Origin: Azospirillum brasilense
GTDB taxonomy: Bacteria > Pseudomonadota > Alphaproteobacteria > Azospirillales > Azospirillaceae
Direction: 5' to 3'
DNA: 64,000 nucleotides
Assembly (NCBI RefSeq): GCF_008365405.1
Contig: NZ_QOKV01000001.1
Location: 815,333 to 879,332, forward strand
Shown here: positions 33,548 through 43,360 of the stretch, in pieces
How the letters are laid out: every line of letters begins with the position of its first letter
Position numbering within the stretch: position 1 is the stretch's first letter
The notes under the pieces: generated by a model
What the model was told of the DNA's origin: nothing
What the model saw: only the letters and a program-made list of their open reading frames with translations
Database searches by the model: none
Position numbers and translations under genes: made by a program

Positions 33548-34858
33548 ATGACCGTGACCAACGCCGACCCCCGCGCCGAGATCGGCCGCTTCTTCGCCGC
33601 CTCGCTCGCCGAGACCGATCCCGAACTGGCCCGCGCGGTGCGCGACGAGCTGGTCCGCCAGCAGGAGCAGATCGAGCTGATCGCGTCCGAGAACATCGTC
33701 TCCCAGGCGGTGCTGGAGGCCCAGGGCTCGGTCATGACGAACAAGTACGCCGAAGGCTATCCGGGCCGGCGTTACTATGGTGGTTGCGAGTATGTGGACG
33801 TGGCCGAGACGCTGGCGATCGAGCGCGCCTGCAAGCTGTTCGGCTGTGGCTTCGCCAACGTCCAGCCGAACTCCGGGTCACAGGCCAACCAGGCGGTCAA
33901 CCTCGCCCTGCTCCAGCCGGGTGACACCATCCTCGGCATGTCGCTGGCGGCCGGCGGCCACCTGACCCATGGCGCTGCGCCGAACCTGTCGGGCAAGTGG
34001 TTCAAGGCCGTGCAGTACGGCGTGCGCCGTGACGACCACCTGATCGACTTCGACGAGGTCGAGCGTCTGGCCCGCGAACACAAGCCGAAGCTGATCATCG
34101 CCGGTGGTTCGGCCTATCCGCGCGTCCTCGACTACCAGCGCTTCCGCGCCATCGCGGACGAGGTCGGCGCCTACTTCATGGTGGACATCGCCCACTATGC
34201 CGGCCTGATCGCCGGCGGCGTCTACCCGAACCCGTTCCCCTACGCCGACGTGGTCACCACCACCACCCACAAGACGCTGCGCGGCCCGCGCGGCGGCATG
34301 GTGCTGACCAACAGCGAGGAGATCGCCAAGAAGATCAACTCGGCGGTGTTCCCCGGCCTGCAGGGCGGCCCGCTGATGCACGTCATCGCCGCCAAGGCGG
34401 TGTCCTTCGCCGAGGCGCTGCGTCCGGAGTTCAAGGCCTACGCCAAGAGCGTCCTGGACAACGCCCGCGCCCTGTCGAAGGTGCTGATCGAGGGCGGTCT
34501 GGACATCGTGTCCGGCGGCACCGACAGCCACATCGTGCTGGTCGACCTGCGCCCGAAGAACCTGACCGGCAAGGCCGCCGAAGCGAGCCTGGAGCACGCC
34601 GGCATGACCTGCAACAAGAACGGCGTGCCGTTCGACCCGCAGAAGCCGATGATCACCTCCGGCGTCCGTCTGGGCAGCCCGGCGGCGACCACCCGTGGCT
34701 TCGGTGTGGCCGAGTTCGAGCAGGTCGGCCGCCTGATCGTCGAGACGCTGGACGGTCTGGCCGCCAGCAACTCCGGCGACAACGCGGCGGTCGAGGCGAA
34801 GGTGCGGGAGGAGGTGCGCGAGCTGTGCCGCCGCTTCCCCATCTACCCGACCCTGTAA
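33548..34858 (+). CDS. glyA: serine hydroxymethyltransferase
   Basis: This PLP enzyme converts serine and tetrahydrofolate to glycine and 5,10-methylene-tetrahydrofolate, the main source of one-carbon units. The 436-residue protein is full length. The PLP lysine is in [14 protein letters not shown]. Other hallmarks are [14 protein letters not shown] near the N-terminus, [17 protein letters not shown], and the C-terminal [17 protein letters not shown]. It starts 55 bases after rpiB and is followed at 33 bases by nrdR, all in one direction. Confidence 0.97.
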   Translation: MTVTNADPRAEIGRFFAASLAETDPELARAVRDELVRQQEQIELIASENIVSQAVLEAQGSVMTNKYAEGYPGRRYYGGCEYVDVAETLAIERACKLFGCGFANVQPNSGSQANQAVNLALLQPGDTILGMSLAAGGHLTHGAAPNLSGKWFKAVQYGVRRDDHLIDFDEVERLAREHKPKLIIAGGSAYPRVLDYQRFRAIADEVGAYFMVDIAHYAGLIAGGVYPNPFPYADVVTTTTHKTLRGPRGGMVLTNSEEIAKKINSAVFPGLQGGPLMHVIAAKAVSFAEALRPEFKAYAKSVLDNARALSKVLIEGGLDIVSGGTDSHIVLVDLRPKNLTGKAAEASLEHAGMTCNKNGVPFDPQKPMITSGVRLGSPAATTRGFGVAEFEQVGRLIVETLDGLAASNSGDNAAVEAKVREEVRELCRRFPIYPTL

Positions 34859-34891
34859 TCATCAAGACCGACTAAAGGGGAAAGGCCGGAC

Positions 34892-35356
34892 ATGCGCTGC
34901 CCGTTCTGCGGACACGAGGACACCCAGGTCAAGGACTCGCGACCGACCGAGGACAACTCGGCGATCCGCAGACGGCGGTTCTGCCCCAGTTGCAGCGCGC
35001 GCTTCACCACCTTCGAGCGCGTTCAGCTCCGTGAGCTGACGGTGGTGAAGAGCACCGGCCAGCGGGAGCCTTTCGACCGCGAAAAGCTCCTGCGCTCCAT
35101 GCGCATCGCCCTGCGCAAGCGCCCGATCGACGCCGACCGCATCGACCGGGTGGTGAACAGTCTGGTGCGCCAGCTCGAATCCTCCGGCGAGAGCGAGATC
35201 CCGTCGAAGCAGATTGGCGAGATGATCATGGTGGCGCTCCAGACGCTCGATCAGGTCGCCTACATCCGCTACGCCTCGGTCTACAAGGACTTCCGCGAGG
35301 CGTCGGACTTCAACGAGTTCGTCGAGCAGCTCGCCCCCGAAGCCCAGAACGGGTGA
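34892..35356 (+). CDS. nrdR: transcriptional repressor NrdR
   Basis: This 154-residue zinc and nucleotide-sensing repressor controls ribonucleotide reductase genes. The N-terminal zinc ribbon is visible ([17 protein letters not shown] and [15 protein letters not shown], four Cys), followed by the ATP-cone domain ([18 protein letters not shown] through [15 protein letters not shown]). No obvious paired NrdR boxes were noticed near the gene itself. It lies in the glyA-nrdR-ribD order that is conserved in alphaproteobacteria. Confidence 0.96.
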   Translation: MRCPFCGHEDTQVKDSRPTEDNSAIRRRRFCPSCSARFTTFERVQLRELTVVKSTGQREPFDREKLLRSMRIALRKRPIDADRIDRVVNSLVRQLESSGESEIPSKQIGEMIMVALQTLDQVAYIRYASVYKDFREASDFNEFVEQLAPEAQNG

Positions 35357-35373
35357 GGGGGCGGGCGGCGCCC

Positions 35374-36492
35374 ATGGCGAAGCAAGCCATCCATCCCGAC
35401 GATGTCCGCCACATGCGGGCTGCCCTGGCCCTGGCGGCGCGCGGGCTCGGCAACACATGGCCGAACCCGGCGGTGGGCTGCGTCATCGTGCGCGACGGTG
35501 TGGTGGTCGGGCGCGGCTGGACCCAGCCGGGCGGACGGCCCCATGCCGAGACGGAGGCCCTGGCTCGTGCCGGCGGCGCGGCCCACGGCGCGACCGCCTA
35601 TGTGACCCTGGAGCCCTGCAACCATTACGGGAAAACCCCGCCCTGCGCTCTGGCGCTGGTCGAGGCCGGGGTGGCGCGGGTGGTGGTCGCCTGCGGCGAT
35701 CCCGACCCGCGGGTGGCGGGCGGCGGGCTGGAGCGGCTGCGCGCCGCCGGGGTCGCGGTGGACACCGGCGTCTGCGAGGACGCGGCCTGGACGCTCAACG
35801 AGGGCTTCTTCCGGCGCATCCAGGACGAACGCCCACTCTATACACTCAAGGCGGCGACGACGCTGGACGGGCGCATCGCCACCCACAGCGGCCAGTCGCA
35901 ATGGATCACCGGTCCGACGGCGCGGGCCTGGGGGCACCGGCTGCGCGCCACCCACGACGCGATCATGGTCGGCATCCGCACCGCCCTGGCCGACGATCCG
36001 GAACTCACCTGCCGCCTGCCGGGGCTGGCCCATCGTTCGCCCGTGCGCATCGTCGTCGACAGCCGGCTGCGCCTGCCGCTGACCGGGAAGCTGGCCGCGG
36101 GCGCGCGGTCCGTGCCGACCTGGGTCGTCACGCGGGAGGACGCCGACCCCAGCCGTCTGGCCGTCTTCCAGGACTGCGGACTGGAGGTGATCCGCGTGCC
36201 CGCCGACTCCGCCGGCCTGCCCGATCTGGTCGAGGCGAGCGTCGCCCTGGCCCGCCGCGGCCTGACCCGCGTGCTGGTGGAGGGCGGCGCCACGCTGGCG
36301 GCCTCGCTGCTGCGTTCCAATCTGGTGGACCGGCTGGAGTGGTTCCGCGCGGCCTCGGTCATGGGCGGCGACGGGCTGCCGGCGGTCCACGCCTTCGGGG
36401 TGGACGGGCTGGAGCGCATGGCGCGGTTCCGCCGCACCGACCTGCGTCCGGCCGGGGACGACCTCGTGGAAAGCTACGTCCGCCGGGGGTGA
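35374..36492 (+). CDS. ribD: bifunctional riboflavin biosynthesis protein RibD (deaminase/reductase)
   Basis: It carries out the deamination and side-chain reduction steps of riboflavin synthesis. The 372-residue protein has an N-terminal zinc deaminase domain (HAETEAL; LEPCNHYGKTPPC, all ligands intact). The C-terminal reductase domain (about residues 150-372) has TLDGRIATHSGQSQWITG and VEGGATLAASLL. The ATG at 35374 is chosen; a GTG at 35353 that overlaps the nrdR stop would add seven residues unlike RibD. Confidence 0.94.
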   Translation: MAKQAIHPDDVRHMRAALALAARGLGNTWPNPAVGCVIVRDGVVVGRGWTQPGGRPHAETEALARAGGAAHGATAYVTLEPCNHYGKTPPCALALVEAGVARVVVACGDPDPRVAGGGLERLRAAGVAVDTGVCEDAAWTLNEGFFRRIQDERPLYTLKAATTLDGRIATHSGQSQWITGPTARAWGHRLRATHDAIMVGIRTALADDPELTCRLPGLAHRSPVRIVVDSRLRLPLTGKLAAGARSVPTWVVTREDADPSRLAVFQDCGLEVIRVPADSAGLPDLVEASVALARRGLTRVLVEGGATLAASLLRSNLVDRLEWFRAASVMGGDGLPAVHAFGVDGLERMARFRRTDLRPAGDDLVESYVRRG

Positions 36493-36605
36493 GCGGCGCC
36501 GGTTTGCAGGACGTCCGGCACCGTGCCGGGCGCAACAGTCCGTTGCGTGGCACGCCGTGCGGATGAATCTTTCACACGATTGAAAACCTGCTAAATTGCC
36601 GGCCC
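36493..36605 (+). promoter_or_regulatory. structured leader before ribE, no FMN riboswitch
   Basis: This 113-base gap has three short hairpins in a row: 7-base arms flanking one base, then 5-base arms (GCAAC/GTTGC) around 36531-36547, then GCAC/GTGC. A possible promoter follows (TTTCAC 36570-36575, TAAATT 36592-36597). The conserved RFN/FMN riboswitch core was looked for and not seen. Confidence 0.35.
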
Positions 36606-37193
36606 ATGTTCACCGGAATCATCACCGATGTTGGGCGCGTTCGGGCCGTGGAACGGCAGGGCGACACCCGGTTCACCGTCGAGACCGTCTTCGCTATGGA
36701 GACGGTTCCCATCGGCGCGTCCATCGCCAACAACGGCGTCTGCCTGACCGTGGTCGAGAAGGGGCCGGGCTGGTTTGCCGTCCAGGCCTCCGCCGAGACC
36801 CTGTCGAAGACGACGCTGGGCGGCTGGGCCGAGGGCACGCGCATCAATCTGGAGCGCGCGCTCAAGGTCGGCGACGAACTGGGCGGGCACATCGTGTCCG
36901 GCCATGTCGACGGCGTCGCCACCGTCGTGGAGGTCCGCGCCGACGGCGAGTCGAAGCGCTTCACCTTCGAGGCGCCGGCCACCCTGGCGAAGTACATCGC
37001 CTCCAAGGGGTCGGTGGCGCTGGACGGCGTGTCGCTGACGGTGAACGAGGTCGATGGCGCGCGCTTCGGCGTGAACATCATCCCGCACACCCAGGATGCG
37101 ACCACCTTCGGCGCGCTGAAGGCCGGGGACCGGGTGAACCTGGAAATCGATATGCTCGCGCGGTATGTGGCGCGGCTGGCAGGGCAGGAATGA
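36606..37193 (+). CDS. ribE: riboflavin synthase, alpha subunit
   Basis: This enzyme dismutates two 6,7-dimethyl-8-ribityllumazines into riboflavin and a pyrimidinedione. The 195-residue protein begins with the invariant MFTGII and shows two lumazine-binding repeats (NNGVCLTVVE, then HIVSGHVDG; VALDGVSLTVNEV in the second). It overlaps ribBX by four bases (ATGA) and follows ribD after a 113-base structured gap that may carry its own promoter. Confidence 0.95.
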   Translation: MFTGIITDVGRVRAVERQGDTRFTVETVFAMETVPIGASIANNGVCLTVVEKGPGWFAVQASAETLSKTTLGGWAEGTRINLERALKVGDELGGHIVSGHVDGVATVVEVRADGESKRFTFEAPATLAKYIASKGSVALDGVSLTVNEVDGARFGVNIIPHTQDATTFGALKAGDRVNLEIDMLARYVARLAGQE

Positions 37194-38314
37194 CGTCCGA
37201 GTTTCACGAGTATCTGTCGCGCCCCGAGGAGATCCTCGAGGAGGCGCGTCAGGGCAAGATGTTCATCCTCGTCGACGACGAGGACCGCGAGAACGAAGGC
37301 GATCTGGTCATCCCGGCCCAGTGCGCGACCCCCGAGGCCGTGAACTTCATGGCCAAGTACGGGCGCGGCCTGATCTGCCTCGCCATGGACCAGCACCACA
37401 TCGAGCGGCTGCGCCTGCCGCTGATGGCGCAGCAGAACGGCACCCGCCACCAGACCGCCTTCACCGTCTCCATCGAGGCGCGCGAGGGTGTGACGACCGG
37501 AATTTCGGCCGCCGACCGCGCCCGCACCATCCAGGTCGCCATCGACCCGGCGGCCGGGCCGGACGCCATCGTGACGCCGGGCCACGTCTTCCCGCTGCTC
37601 GCCCGCGACGGCGGCGTGCTGGTCCGCGCCGGCCACACGGAGGCCTCGGTGGACATCGCCCGCATGGCCGGGATGTCCGCGGCGGGCGTGATCTGCGAGA
37701 TCATGAACGACGACGGCACCATGGCCCGCCTGCCGGATCTGGTGAAGTTCGCGCAGTTCCACGGGCTGAAGGTGGGCACCATCGCCGACCTGATCGCCTA
37801 CCGCCGCCGCACCGAGACGATCGTCGAGCAGAAGCTGGCGGCGACGCTGGACAGCCGCTTCGGCGGGCGTTTCCAGATGTACGTCTACGTCAACAAGGTG
37901 GCCTACGCGGAGCACATCGCGCTGGTGCGCGGCGACATTTCCGGCGACGAGCCGGTGCTGGTGCGCATGCACGCCCTGTCGGTGCTGGACGACGTGCTGG
38001 GCGACAAGAGCGCCGCGCGCGACGGCGAGCTTCAGGCCTCCATGGAGATGATCGCGCGGGAAGGCCGCGGCGTCATCGTCCTGCTGCGCGAGCCGATGGC
38101 GAACAGCCTGACCGAATCGGTGATGGCGCGGCTGGAAGGCCACGAGAACCCGACCCCCGCCCTGCGGGATTATGGCGTCGGCGCGCAGATCCTGCTGGAC
38201 CTGGGCGTGCGCGACATGGTTCTGCTGTCGAACCGCAAGAAGTCCATCATCGGGCTGGAGGGGTACGGCCTGACCGTGCTCGGCCACCGCCCGATTCCCC
38301 TGCATGACCAGTAA
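37190..38314 (+). CDS. ribB: 3,4-dihydroxy-2-butanone-4-phosphate synthase with degenerate GTP cyclohydrolase II domain (RibBX type)
   Basis: This 374-residue protein makes the four-carbon riboflavin precursor from ribulose-5-phosphate. The N-terminal DHBP synthase domain (1-205) is intact, with the acidic loop VDDEDRENEGDLV, RAGHTEAS and GVICEIMNDDG. The C-terminal part (about 210-374) has the RibA fold. However, the zinc-binding CxxGDxxxSxRCDC region is replaced by a cysteine-free stretch (RMHALSVLDDVLGDKSAARDG). GTP cyclohydrolase II activity is therefore not expected. This fits the RibBX variant described in Proteobacteria. The GTP cyclohydrolase must be encoded elsewhere. Confidence 0.93.
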   Translation: MTSEFHEYLSRPEEILEEARQGKMFILVDDEDRENEGDLVIPAQCATPEAVNFMAKYGRGLICLAMDQHHIERLRLPLMAQQNGTRHQTAFTVSIEAREGVTTGISAADRARTIQVAIDPAAGPDAIVTPGHVFPLLARDGGVLVRAGHTEASVDIARMAGMSAAGVICEIMNDDGTMARLPDLVKFAQFHGLKVGTIADLIAYRRRTETIVEQKLAATLDSRFGGRFQMYVYVNKVAYAEHIALVRGDISGDEPVLVRMHALSVLDDVLGDKSAARDGELQASMEMIAREGRGVIVLLREPMANSLTESVMARLEGHENPTPALRDYGVGAQILLDLGVRDMVLLSNRKKSIIGLEGYGLTVLGHRPIPLHDQ

Positions 38315-38335
38315 CCGTCAGCCGAGCGACCCGAG

Positions 38336-38800
38336 ATGACCGAAAAGCCCCATCTGATGATCGTGGAAGCCCGCTTCTACGAGGATATCGCCGACGAACT
38401 GGTGAAAGGCGCCATTGCCGAGATCGAGAAGGAGGGCGCCACCTACCAGCGCGTCTCGGTCCCGGGGTGCCTGGAGATTCCGGCGGCGATCCTGTACGCC
38501 CTGCGCTCCATGGACTTCTTCACGGCGCGCAAGCGCTTCGACGGCTATGTCGGGCTGGGCTGCGTGATCCGTGGCGAGACCACCCATTACGACATCGTCT
38601 GCAACGAGAGCGCCCGCGGTCTCCAGGACCTCGCGCTGCGCTACGCGCTGGCCATCGGCAACGGCGTGCTGACCGTGGAGAACCGCGAGCAGGCTTGGGC
38701 GCGGGCCTCCGTCACGGCCAAGAACAAGGGCGGTTTCGCGGCGCGCGCCTGCCTTGACATGATCGAACTCAAGCGCCAATTCCGCCTCTATCCGCGGTGA
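38336..38800 (+). CDS. ribH: 6,7-dimethyl-8-ribityllumazine synthase
   Basis: This enzyme condenses the RibB and RibD products to the lumazine, the penultimate riboflavin step. The 154-residue protein has the catalytic-His region GCVIRGETTHYDIVCNESARGL and the ending FAARACLDMIELKRQF. The spacing from ribBX is 21 bases. It is followed at 33 bases by nusB, a fusion of pathways typical of proteobacterial rib operons. Confidence 0.95.
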   Translation: MTEKPHLMIVEARFYEDIADELVKGAIAEIEKEGATYQRVSVPGCLEIPAAILYALRSMDFFTARKRFDGYVGLGCVIRGETTHYDIVCNESARGLQDLALRYALAIGNGVLTVENREQAWARASVTAKNKGGFAARACLDMIELKRQFRLYPR

Positions 38801-38833
38801 CCCCGCGGTGCAATTCCTGACAGACTGAGCATC

Positions 38834-39406
38834 ATGAGCAACGACGACGCGGCTGGCCGCGCGAAACAGAAGCGCGGCTCCCGGAACCGGACGGGTGGCG
38901 GATCGGCCAAGGCCCGGCGCAAGGCCGCGCGCCTTGCCGCCGTTCAGGCCCTGTACCAGATCGACCTGAACCAGATCGAACCGACCGGCATCGCCGTGGA
39001 ATCCGTGATCGGGGAATTCATCAATCACCGGCTGGGCGAGGAGATCGACGGGGCGAAGTTCGTCTCCGCCGATCCGCAGCTGTTCGCCGACATCGTCCGC
39101 GGCGCCGCGCACCGCCGGACGGAGGTGGATGGCATGCTGGCCTCGGCGCTGGAGCCGCGCTACGCGCTGGACCGGCTGGAACTGCTGATGCGCGCCATCC
39201 TGCGGGCCGGTGCCTACGAGCTGTTCGTCCACAACGACACGCACCCGCGCATCCTCATCAGCGAGTATGTGGATGTGGCGCACGCCTTCTTCGCGGCGCG
39301 CGAGCCGGGCATGGTGAACGGCGTGCTCGACCATGTGGCCCGCGCGCTGCGGCCGGACGAACTGGCCCAGCCGGACCCCAGCCGTGACCAGCCCACAGAC
39401 CGCTAG
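38834..39406 (+). CDS. nusB: transcription antitermination factor NusB
   Basis: NusB joins NusE (S10) at boxA to support rRNA transcription. The 190-residue protein has a basic N-terminal extension (KQKRGSRNRTGGGSAKARRKAARL) before the helical NusB core: AAVQALYQID, then DRLELLMRAILRAGAYEL. The usual ending ISEYVDVAHAFFAAREPGMVNGVLDHVAR completes it. Its 3' end overlaps thiL by 23 bases. Confidence 0.95.
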   Translation: MSNDDAAGRAKQKRGSRNRTGGGSAKARRKAARLAAVQALYQIDLNQIEPTGIAVESVIGEFINHRLGEEIDGAKFVSADPQLFADIVRGAAHRRTEVDGMLASALEPRYALDRLELLMRAILRAGAYELFVHNDTHPRILISEYVDVAHAFFAAREPGMVNGVLDHVARALRPDELAQPDPSRDQPTDR

Positions 39407-40403
39407 GGCAAAGACCGGCAAGCCGCTCGGCGAGTTCGGGCGGATCGACCGCTATTTCAGGCCGCTGGCGTCCGGTTTTCCGGGCGCCCGCGGGCTTGCC
39501 GACGACGCCGCCGTGTTCGGCGTTCCACCGGACCAGGAACTGGTCGTCACCACGGACGCCATGGTGGCGGGCGTCCACTTCTTTCCCGACGACGCGCCCG
39601 GCGACATCGCCGCGAAGCTGCTGCGCACCAACCTGTCGGACCTTGCCGCCATGGGGGCGGCCCCCTATGCCTACACCCTGGTCACCGCCCTGCCGAAGAC
39701 GGTGGGGGAGGATTGGCTGGCCGGCTTCGCCGCCGGTCTGGGGGAGGATCAGGCCCGGTTCGGCATCGCTCTGGCGGGTGGCGACTCGGTTTCGACCACC
39801 GGCCCCATCACTTTGTCGGTGACCGCCTTCGGTCTGGTGCCGAAGGGCGGGGCGGTGCCGCGTTGGGGCGGGCGTCCCGGCGATCGCGTCTACGTCACCG
39901 GCAGCATCGGCGACGCCGCGCTCGGCCTGCGGATCGCCTACGGAACGCTGGAGGTGACCGACGACTCGGCACGCGCTGTGCTGCTGGGGCGCCTGCGGCG
40001 GCCCGATCCGCGGACCACGCTGGGTCCGCGTCTGGTCGGGCTGGCGACCGGCTGTCTCGACGTGTCCGACGGTCTGGTCGCGGATCTCGGCCATCTGTGC
40101 GAGGAATCGGGCTGCGCCGCGGTTCTGGAGTCGGGGCGGGTGCCTCTGTCGGACGCCGCAAGGACGGTGATCGGCGACGATCCGGTGCGCTTCGCCATGG
40201 CTCTGACCGGCGGCGACGACTACGAACTGCTCTTCACCGCGGCGGAGGGCGCCGCTCCGGCGCTCGCCGCCCTGTCGGCGGAGACCGGCGTGCCGGTGAC
40301 CGCCATCGGCCATCTGTTGGACGGACCGGTGGGTGACGTCACGGTGACCGATGCGCAGGGGCGGGTTCTGGACCTGCCGACTCGCGGCTGGGACCATTTC
40401 TGA
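39384..40403 (+). CDS. thiL: thiamine-monophosphate kinase
   Basis: This enzyme phosphorylates thiamine monophosphate to the active diphosphate. The 339-residue protein has the start GEFGRIDRYF, the metal motif LADDAAVF, TTDAMVAGVHF, LRTNLSDLAAMGA, GGDSVST and CLDVSDGLVADLGHL, all intact. The GTG at 39384 gives the expected N-terminus and lies inside the nusB 3' end, showing tight coupling. It is the last gene of the rib-nus-thi run; a 99-base gap follows. Confidence 0.94.
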   Translation: MTSPQTARAKTGKPLGEFGRIDRYFRPLASGFPGARGLADDAAVFGVPPDQELVVTTDAMVAGVHFFPDDAPGDIAAKLLRTNLSDLAAMGAAPYAYTLVTALPKTVGEDWLAGFAAGLGEDQARFGIALAGGDSVSTTGPITLSVTAFGLVPKGGAVPRWGGRPGDRVYVTGSIGDAALGLRIAYGTLEVTDDSARAVLLGRLRRPDPRTTLGPRLVGLATGCLDVSDGLVADLGHLCEESGCAAVLESGRVPLSDAARTVIGDDPVRFAMALTGGDDYELLFTAAEGAAPALAALSAETGVPVTAIGHLLDGPVGDVTVTDAQGRVLDLPTRGWDHF

Positions 40404-40502
40404 CGGCATCGCCATTCCTTAGCACCGTCATCCCGCGACTCCGCTTAACGCAATCGAAAGCAGGGCGGCGCTAGGCTCGATCCGTTCCGTTTCCGGGAAA
40501 GG

Positions 40503-40967
40503 ATGGGCGTGATCAAGGCCGTCATATTGCTGGTTTTGGGCCTGCTGCTGCTGGGCGGCGCAGGCTTCGGCGGCTGGATGATCTACAACAAGTATTTCGT
40601 CGAGCACGAGGAATCGGCCCCCAAGAAGGAGGAGCCGCCGCCCAAGCCGCCCACCGGCTTCGTCCGCATGGCTCCCTTTGTCGTTCCGGCCATCGGCACG
40701 CAGAAGGTCGAGCAGTTCGTGACGGTGGTCGTCACGCTGGAGGTGGTTCTCGACAAGGTTCCCTATGTTCAGGCCCGCCAGCCGCTCGTCTACGACCGCT
40801 GCCTGTCGGCCCTTTATGCGGCCGTGGACGACCGGTCGGTGATGACCGGCAACTTGGTCAACATCATTGCCGTAAAAGAAAAACTTGCCGCCGCAGCCGC
40901 GAAAGTCGTGGGGGAGGGTGTGGTGCAAAATGTTCTTGTTCAGGTGGTTACACAGCGCAATTTGTAA
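40503..40967 (+). CDS. FliL-like membrane protein
   Basis: This protein of about 154 residues has one N-terminal membrane anchor ([21 protein letters not shown]), a Pro/Lys/Glu-rich linker and a periplasmic domain that resembles FliL. The domain aligns with the secreted protein at 29876-30298 ([45 protein letters not shown]). FliL stabilises motor stator units, but no flagellar gene is near. The Shine-Dalgarno AAAGG fits the GTG at 40509 better than the ATG at 40503. hppA follows after 205 bases. Confidence 0.7.
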   Translation: MGVIKAVILLVLGLLLLGGAGFGGWMIYNKYFVEHEESAPKKEEPPPKPPTGFVRMAPFVVPAIGTQKVEQFVTVVVTLEVVLDKVPYVQARQPLVYDRCLSALYAAVDDRSVMTGNLVNIIAVKEKLAAAAAKVVGEGVVQNVLVQVVTQRNL

Positions 40968-41172
40968 CCGTTCTGAAAAAAGCCTATCCAAAAGTCAGGA
41001 GCGCCTCGGCCAAATCGCCGCGCCTATTCGAGCGCAGCGGCTGTTGCATTGTGCCATTCTCTTCGGCATCCTTTTTCGGAACAACTCGCCCGTCATCCAC
41101 CTTCGTTTGTACGGGTCGTTTTCACGACAAGGCGGTAATCGGGCCCGAAACCATAAGAATTTGGGGGAACCG

Positions 41173-43275
41173 ATGGCAGCAGCGTTCGTCATCATCATCG
41201 CCAGCGGCCTGTTGGCCCTGGCGTATGGGTATTACGCGGGCAAGCAAGTCATGGCGGCCTCCGCCGGTTCCGACCGCATGCAGGAGATCGCTGCGGCCGT
41301 GCAGGAGGGCGCCCGAGCCTATCTGAATCGCCAGTACACCACCATCGCCATCGCCGGCGTGGTTCTTCTCATCATCCTCGGCGCCTTCCTCGGCCTGCAT
41401 GTGGCGATCGGCTTCCTGATCGGTTCGGTCCTGTCGGGGGCCGCCGGCTATATCGGGATGAACGTGTCGGTGCGGGCCAACGTGCGCACGGCCCAGGCGG
41501 CGACCCATGGCTTGGCCCCGGCGCTGGACATCGCCTTCAAGGCGGGGGCGATCACCGGCATGCTGGTGGTCGGTCTGGGTCTGCTGGGGGTGGGTGTCTA
41601 TTACGGCATCCTGACGATGATCTACCGCGTGACCGACCCGATCGAGGTCCGCGCCGTGCTGGAGGCCCTGGTCGCCCTCAGCTTCGGCGCCTCGCTGATC
41701 TCCATCTTCGCGCGGTTGGGCGGCGGCATCTTCACCAAGGGGGCCGACGTCGGCGCCGATCTGGTGGGCAAGGTCGAGGCCGGCATCCCGGAGGACGATC
41801 CCCGCAACCCCGCGGTGATCGCGGACAATGTGGGCGACAACGTCGGCGACTGCGCCGGTATGGCCGCCGACCTCTTCGAAACCTACGCCGTCACCATCGT
41901 CGCCACCATGCTGCTGGCGGCGATTTTCTTTTCGGGCGAGGTGATCCGCCTGCTGCTCGTCTACCCGCTGGTCATCGGCGCGGTCTGCATCGCCGCCTCC
42001 GTCGCCGGCACCTTCTTCGTGAAGCTGGGCAGCAACAACAACATCATGGCCGCCCTCTACAAGGGCTTGGCCGCCACCGCAGGCATCTCGCTGGTGCTCA
42101 TCCTGATCGTGACCGCGATCATGTTCGGCTTCACCCGGCCGATTCCCCTGAACGGCGGCGGCTATGTGACCGGCGGCAACCTGTTCGTCTCCTCGCTGGT
42201 CGGGCTGGGCGTGACCGGCCTGCTGGTGTGGATCACCGAATATTACACCTCCACCGCCTTCCGCCCGGTGCGCAGCGTCGCCCGCTCGTCGGAGACCGGG
42301 CATGGCACCAACGTGATCCAGGGGCTGGCGGTGTCGATGGAGGCGACGGCGCTTCCGGTCCTGGTCATCTGCGTCGGCATCATCATCGCCTACGGGCAGG
42401 CCGGCATCTTCGGGATCGGCATCGCCGCGACCACGATGCTCGCGCTGGCCGGCATGGTGGTGGCGCTCGACGCCTACGGCCCGGTGACCGACAACGCCGG
42501 CGGCATCGCTGAAATGGCCGACATGCCGAAGGACATCCGCGTCACGACCGACGCTCTGGACGCCGTCGGCAACACCACCAAGGCGGTGACCAAGGGCTAC
42601 GCCATCGGCTCCGCCGGCCTCGCCGCGCTGGTGCTGTTCGCCGCCTATGTGCAGGATCTGAAACACTATTTCCCGAACGTGGCGGTCGAGTTCCGGCTGG
42701 ATGATCCCTATGTGGTCGTCGGGCTGCTGATCGGCGGCCTGCTGCCCTACCTGTTCGGGGCGATGGGCATGACCGCGGTCGGGCGCGCCGCCGGTTCGGT
42801 GGTGGTGGAGGTGCGCCGCCAGTTCCGCGAGATCAGCGGCATCATGGAGGGCACCGCGAAACCCGACTATGGCCGCGCCGTCGACATGCTGACCCGCGCC
42901 GCGATCAAGGAAATGATCATTCCGTCGCTGCTGCCGGTGCTGGCGCCGGTGGTCCTGTACATCGTCATCGCCGCCATCGCCGGTCAGGCCCAGGCCTTCG
43001 CCGCTCTGGGCGCCATGCTGCTGGGCACCATCGTGACGGGGATCTTCGTCGCCATCTCGATGACCTCGGGCGGCGGCGCCTGGGATAATGCCAAGAAGTA
43101 CATCGAGGAGGGGAACCACGGCGGCAAGGGATCCGACGCGCACAAGGCGGCGGTCACCGGCGACACCGTCGGCGACCCGTACAAGGACACCGCCGGCCCG
43201 GCGGTCAACCCGATGATCAAGATCACCAACATCGTGGCGATCCTGCTGCTGGCGATCCTCGCCCAGATTGGTTGA
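41173..43275 (+). CDS. hppA: membrane-bound proton-translocating pyrophosphatase, K+-independent type
   Basis: This 700-residue protein of about 16 helices couples pyrophosphate hydrolysis to proton export. Substrate motifs are intact: [31 protein letters not shown] and [12 protein letters not shown] in the first catalytic loop, and [10 protein letters not shown] and GGAWDNAKK later. At the position that decides K+ need, the sequence is GNTTKAVT with Lys470 and Thr473, the signature of K+-independent enzymes. The open frame upstream to 40885 is not HppA. The start is the ATG at 41173 with GGGGGA before it. A terminator follows. Confidence 0.96.
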   Translation: MAAAFVIIIASGLLALAYGYYAGKQVMAASAGSDRMQEIAAAVQEGARAYLNRQYTTIAIAGVVLLIILGAFLGLHVAIGFLIGSVLSGAAGYIGMNVSVRANVRTAQAATHGLAPALDIAFKAGAITGMLVVGLGLLGVGVYYGILTMIYRVTDPIEVRAVLEALVALSFGASLISIFARLGGGIFTKGADVGADLVGKVEAGIPEDDPRNPAVIADNVGDNVGDCAGMAADLFETYAVTIVATMLLAAIFFSGEVIRLLLVYPLVIGAVCIAASVAGTFFVKLGSNNNIMAALYKGLAATAGISLVLILIVTAIMFGFTRPIPLNGGGYVTGGNLFVSSLVGLGVTGLLVWITEYYTSTAFRPVRSVARSSETGHGTNVIQGLAVSMEATALPVLVICVGIIIAYGQAGIFGIGIAATTMLALAGMVVALDAYGPVTDNAGGIAEMADMPKDIRVTTDALDAVGNTTKAVTKGYAIGSAGLAALVLFAAYVQDLKHYFPNVAVEFRLDDPYVVVGLLIGGLLPYLFGAMGMTAVGRAAGSVVVEVRRQFREISGIMEGTAKPDYGRAVDMLTRAAIKEMIIPSLLPVLAPVVLYIVIAAIAGQAQAFAALGAMLLGTIVTGIFVAISMTSGGGAWDNAKKYIEEGNHGGKGSDAHKAAVTGDTVGDPYKDTAGPAVNPMIKITNIVAILLLAILAQIG

Positions 43276-43310
43276 CAGGGGATCGGCTGATCCCGGATCG
43301 GCGCCAAAAG

Positions 43311-43337
43311 AAAAGCCCCGCGGAAGCGGGGCTTTTC
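43311..43337. terminator. bidirectional intrinsic terminator between hppA and bamE
   Basis: AAAAGCCCCGC (43311-43321) and GCGGGGCTTTT (43326-43336) form an 11-base stem with a GGAA loop. The A- and T-runs on the two sides make it a classic two-way terminator between the convergent genes. Confidence 0.92.
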
Positions 43338-43360
43338 ATGTCTCAGCGTGCCGGTTGGCG

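Noticed and set aside
36493..36605. FMN riboswitch before ribE
   Set aside because: The conserved RFN core elements were not found. Only short generic hairpins are present.
40885..41172. Upstream extension of hppA
   Set aside because: The first 96 codons overlap the FliL-like gene and have no hydrophobic pyrophosphatase sequence; family similarity starts at the ATG at 41173.
41122..43143. Long antisense frame over hppA
   Set aside because: It is very His/Asp/Gly-rich, a mirror of the codons for membrane helices; no start signal or family.
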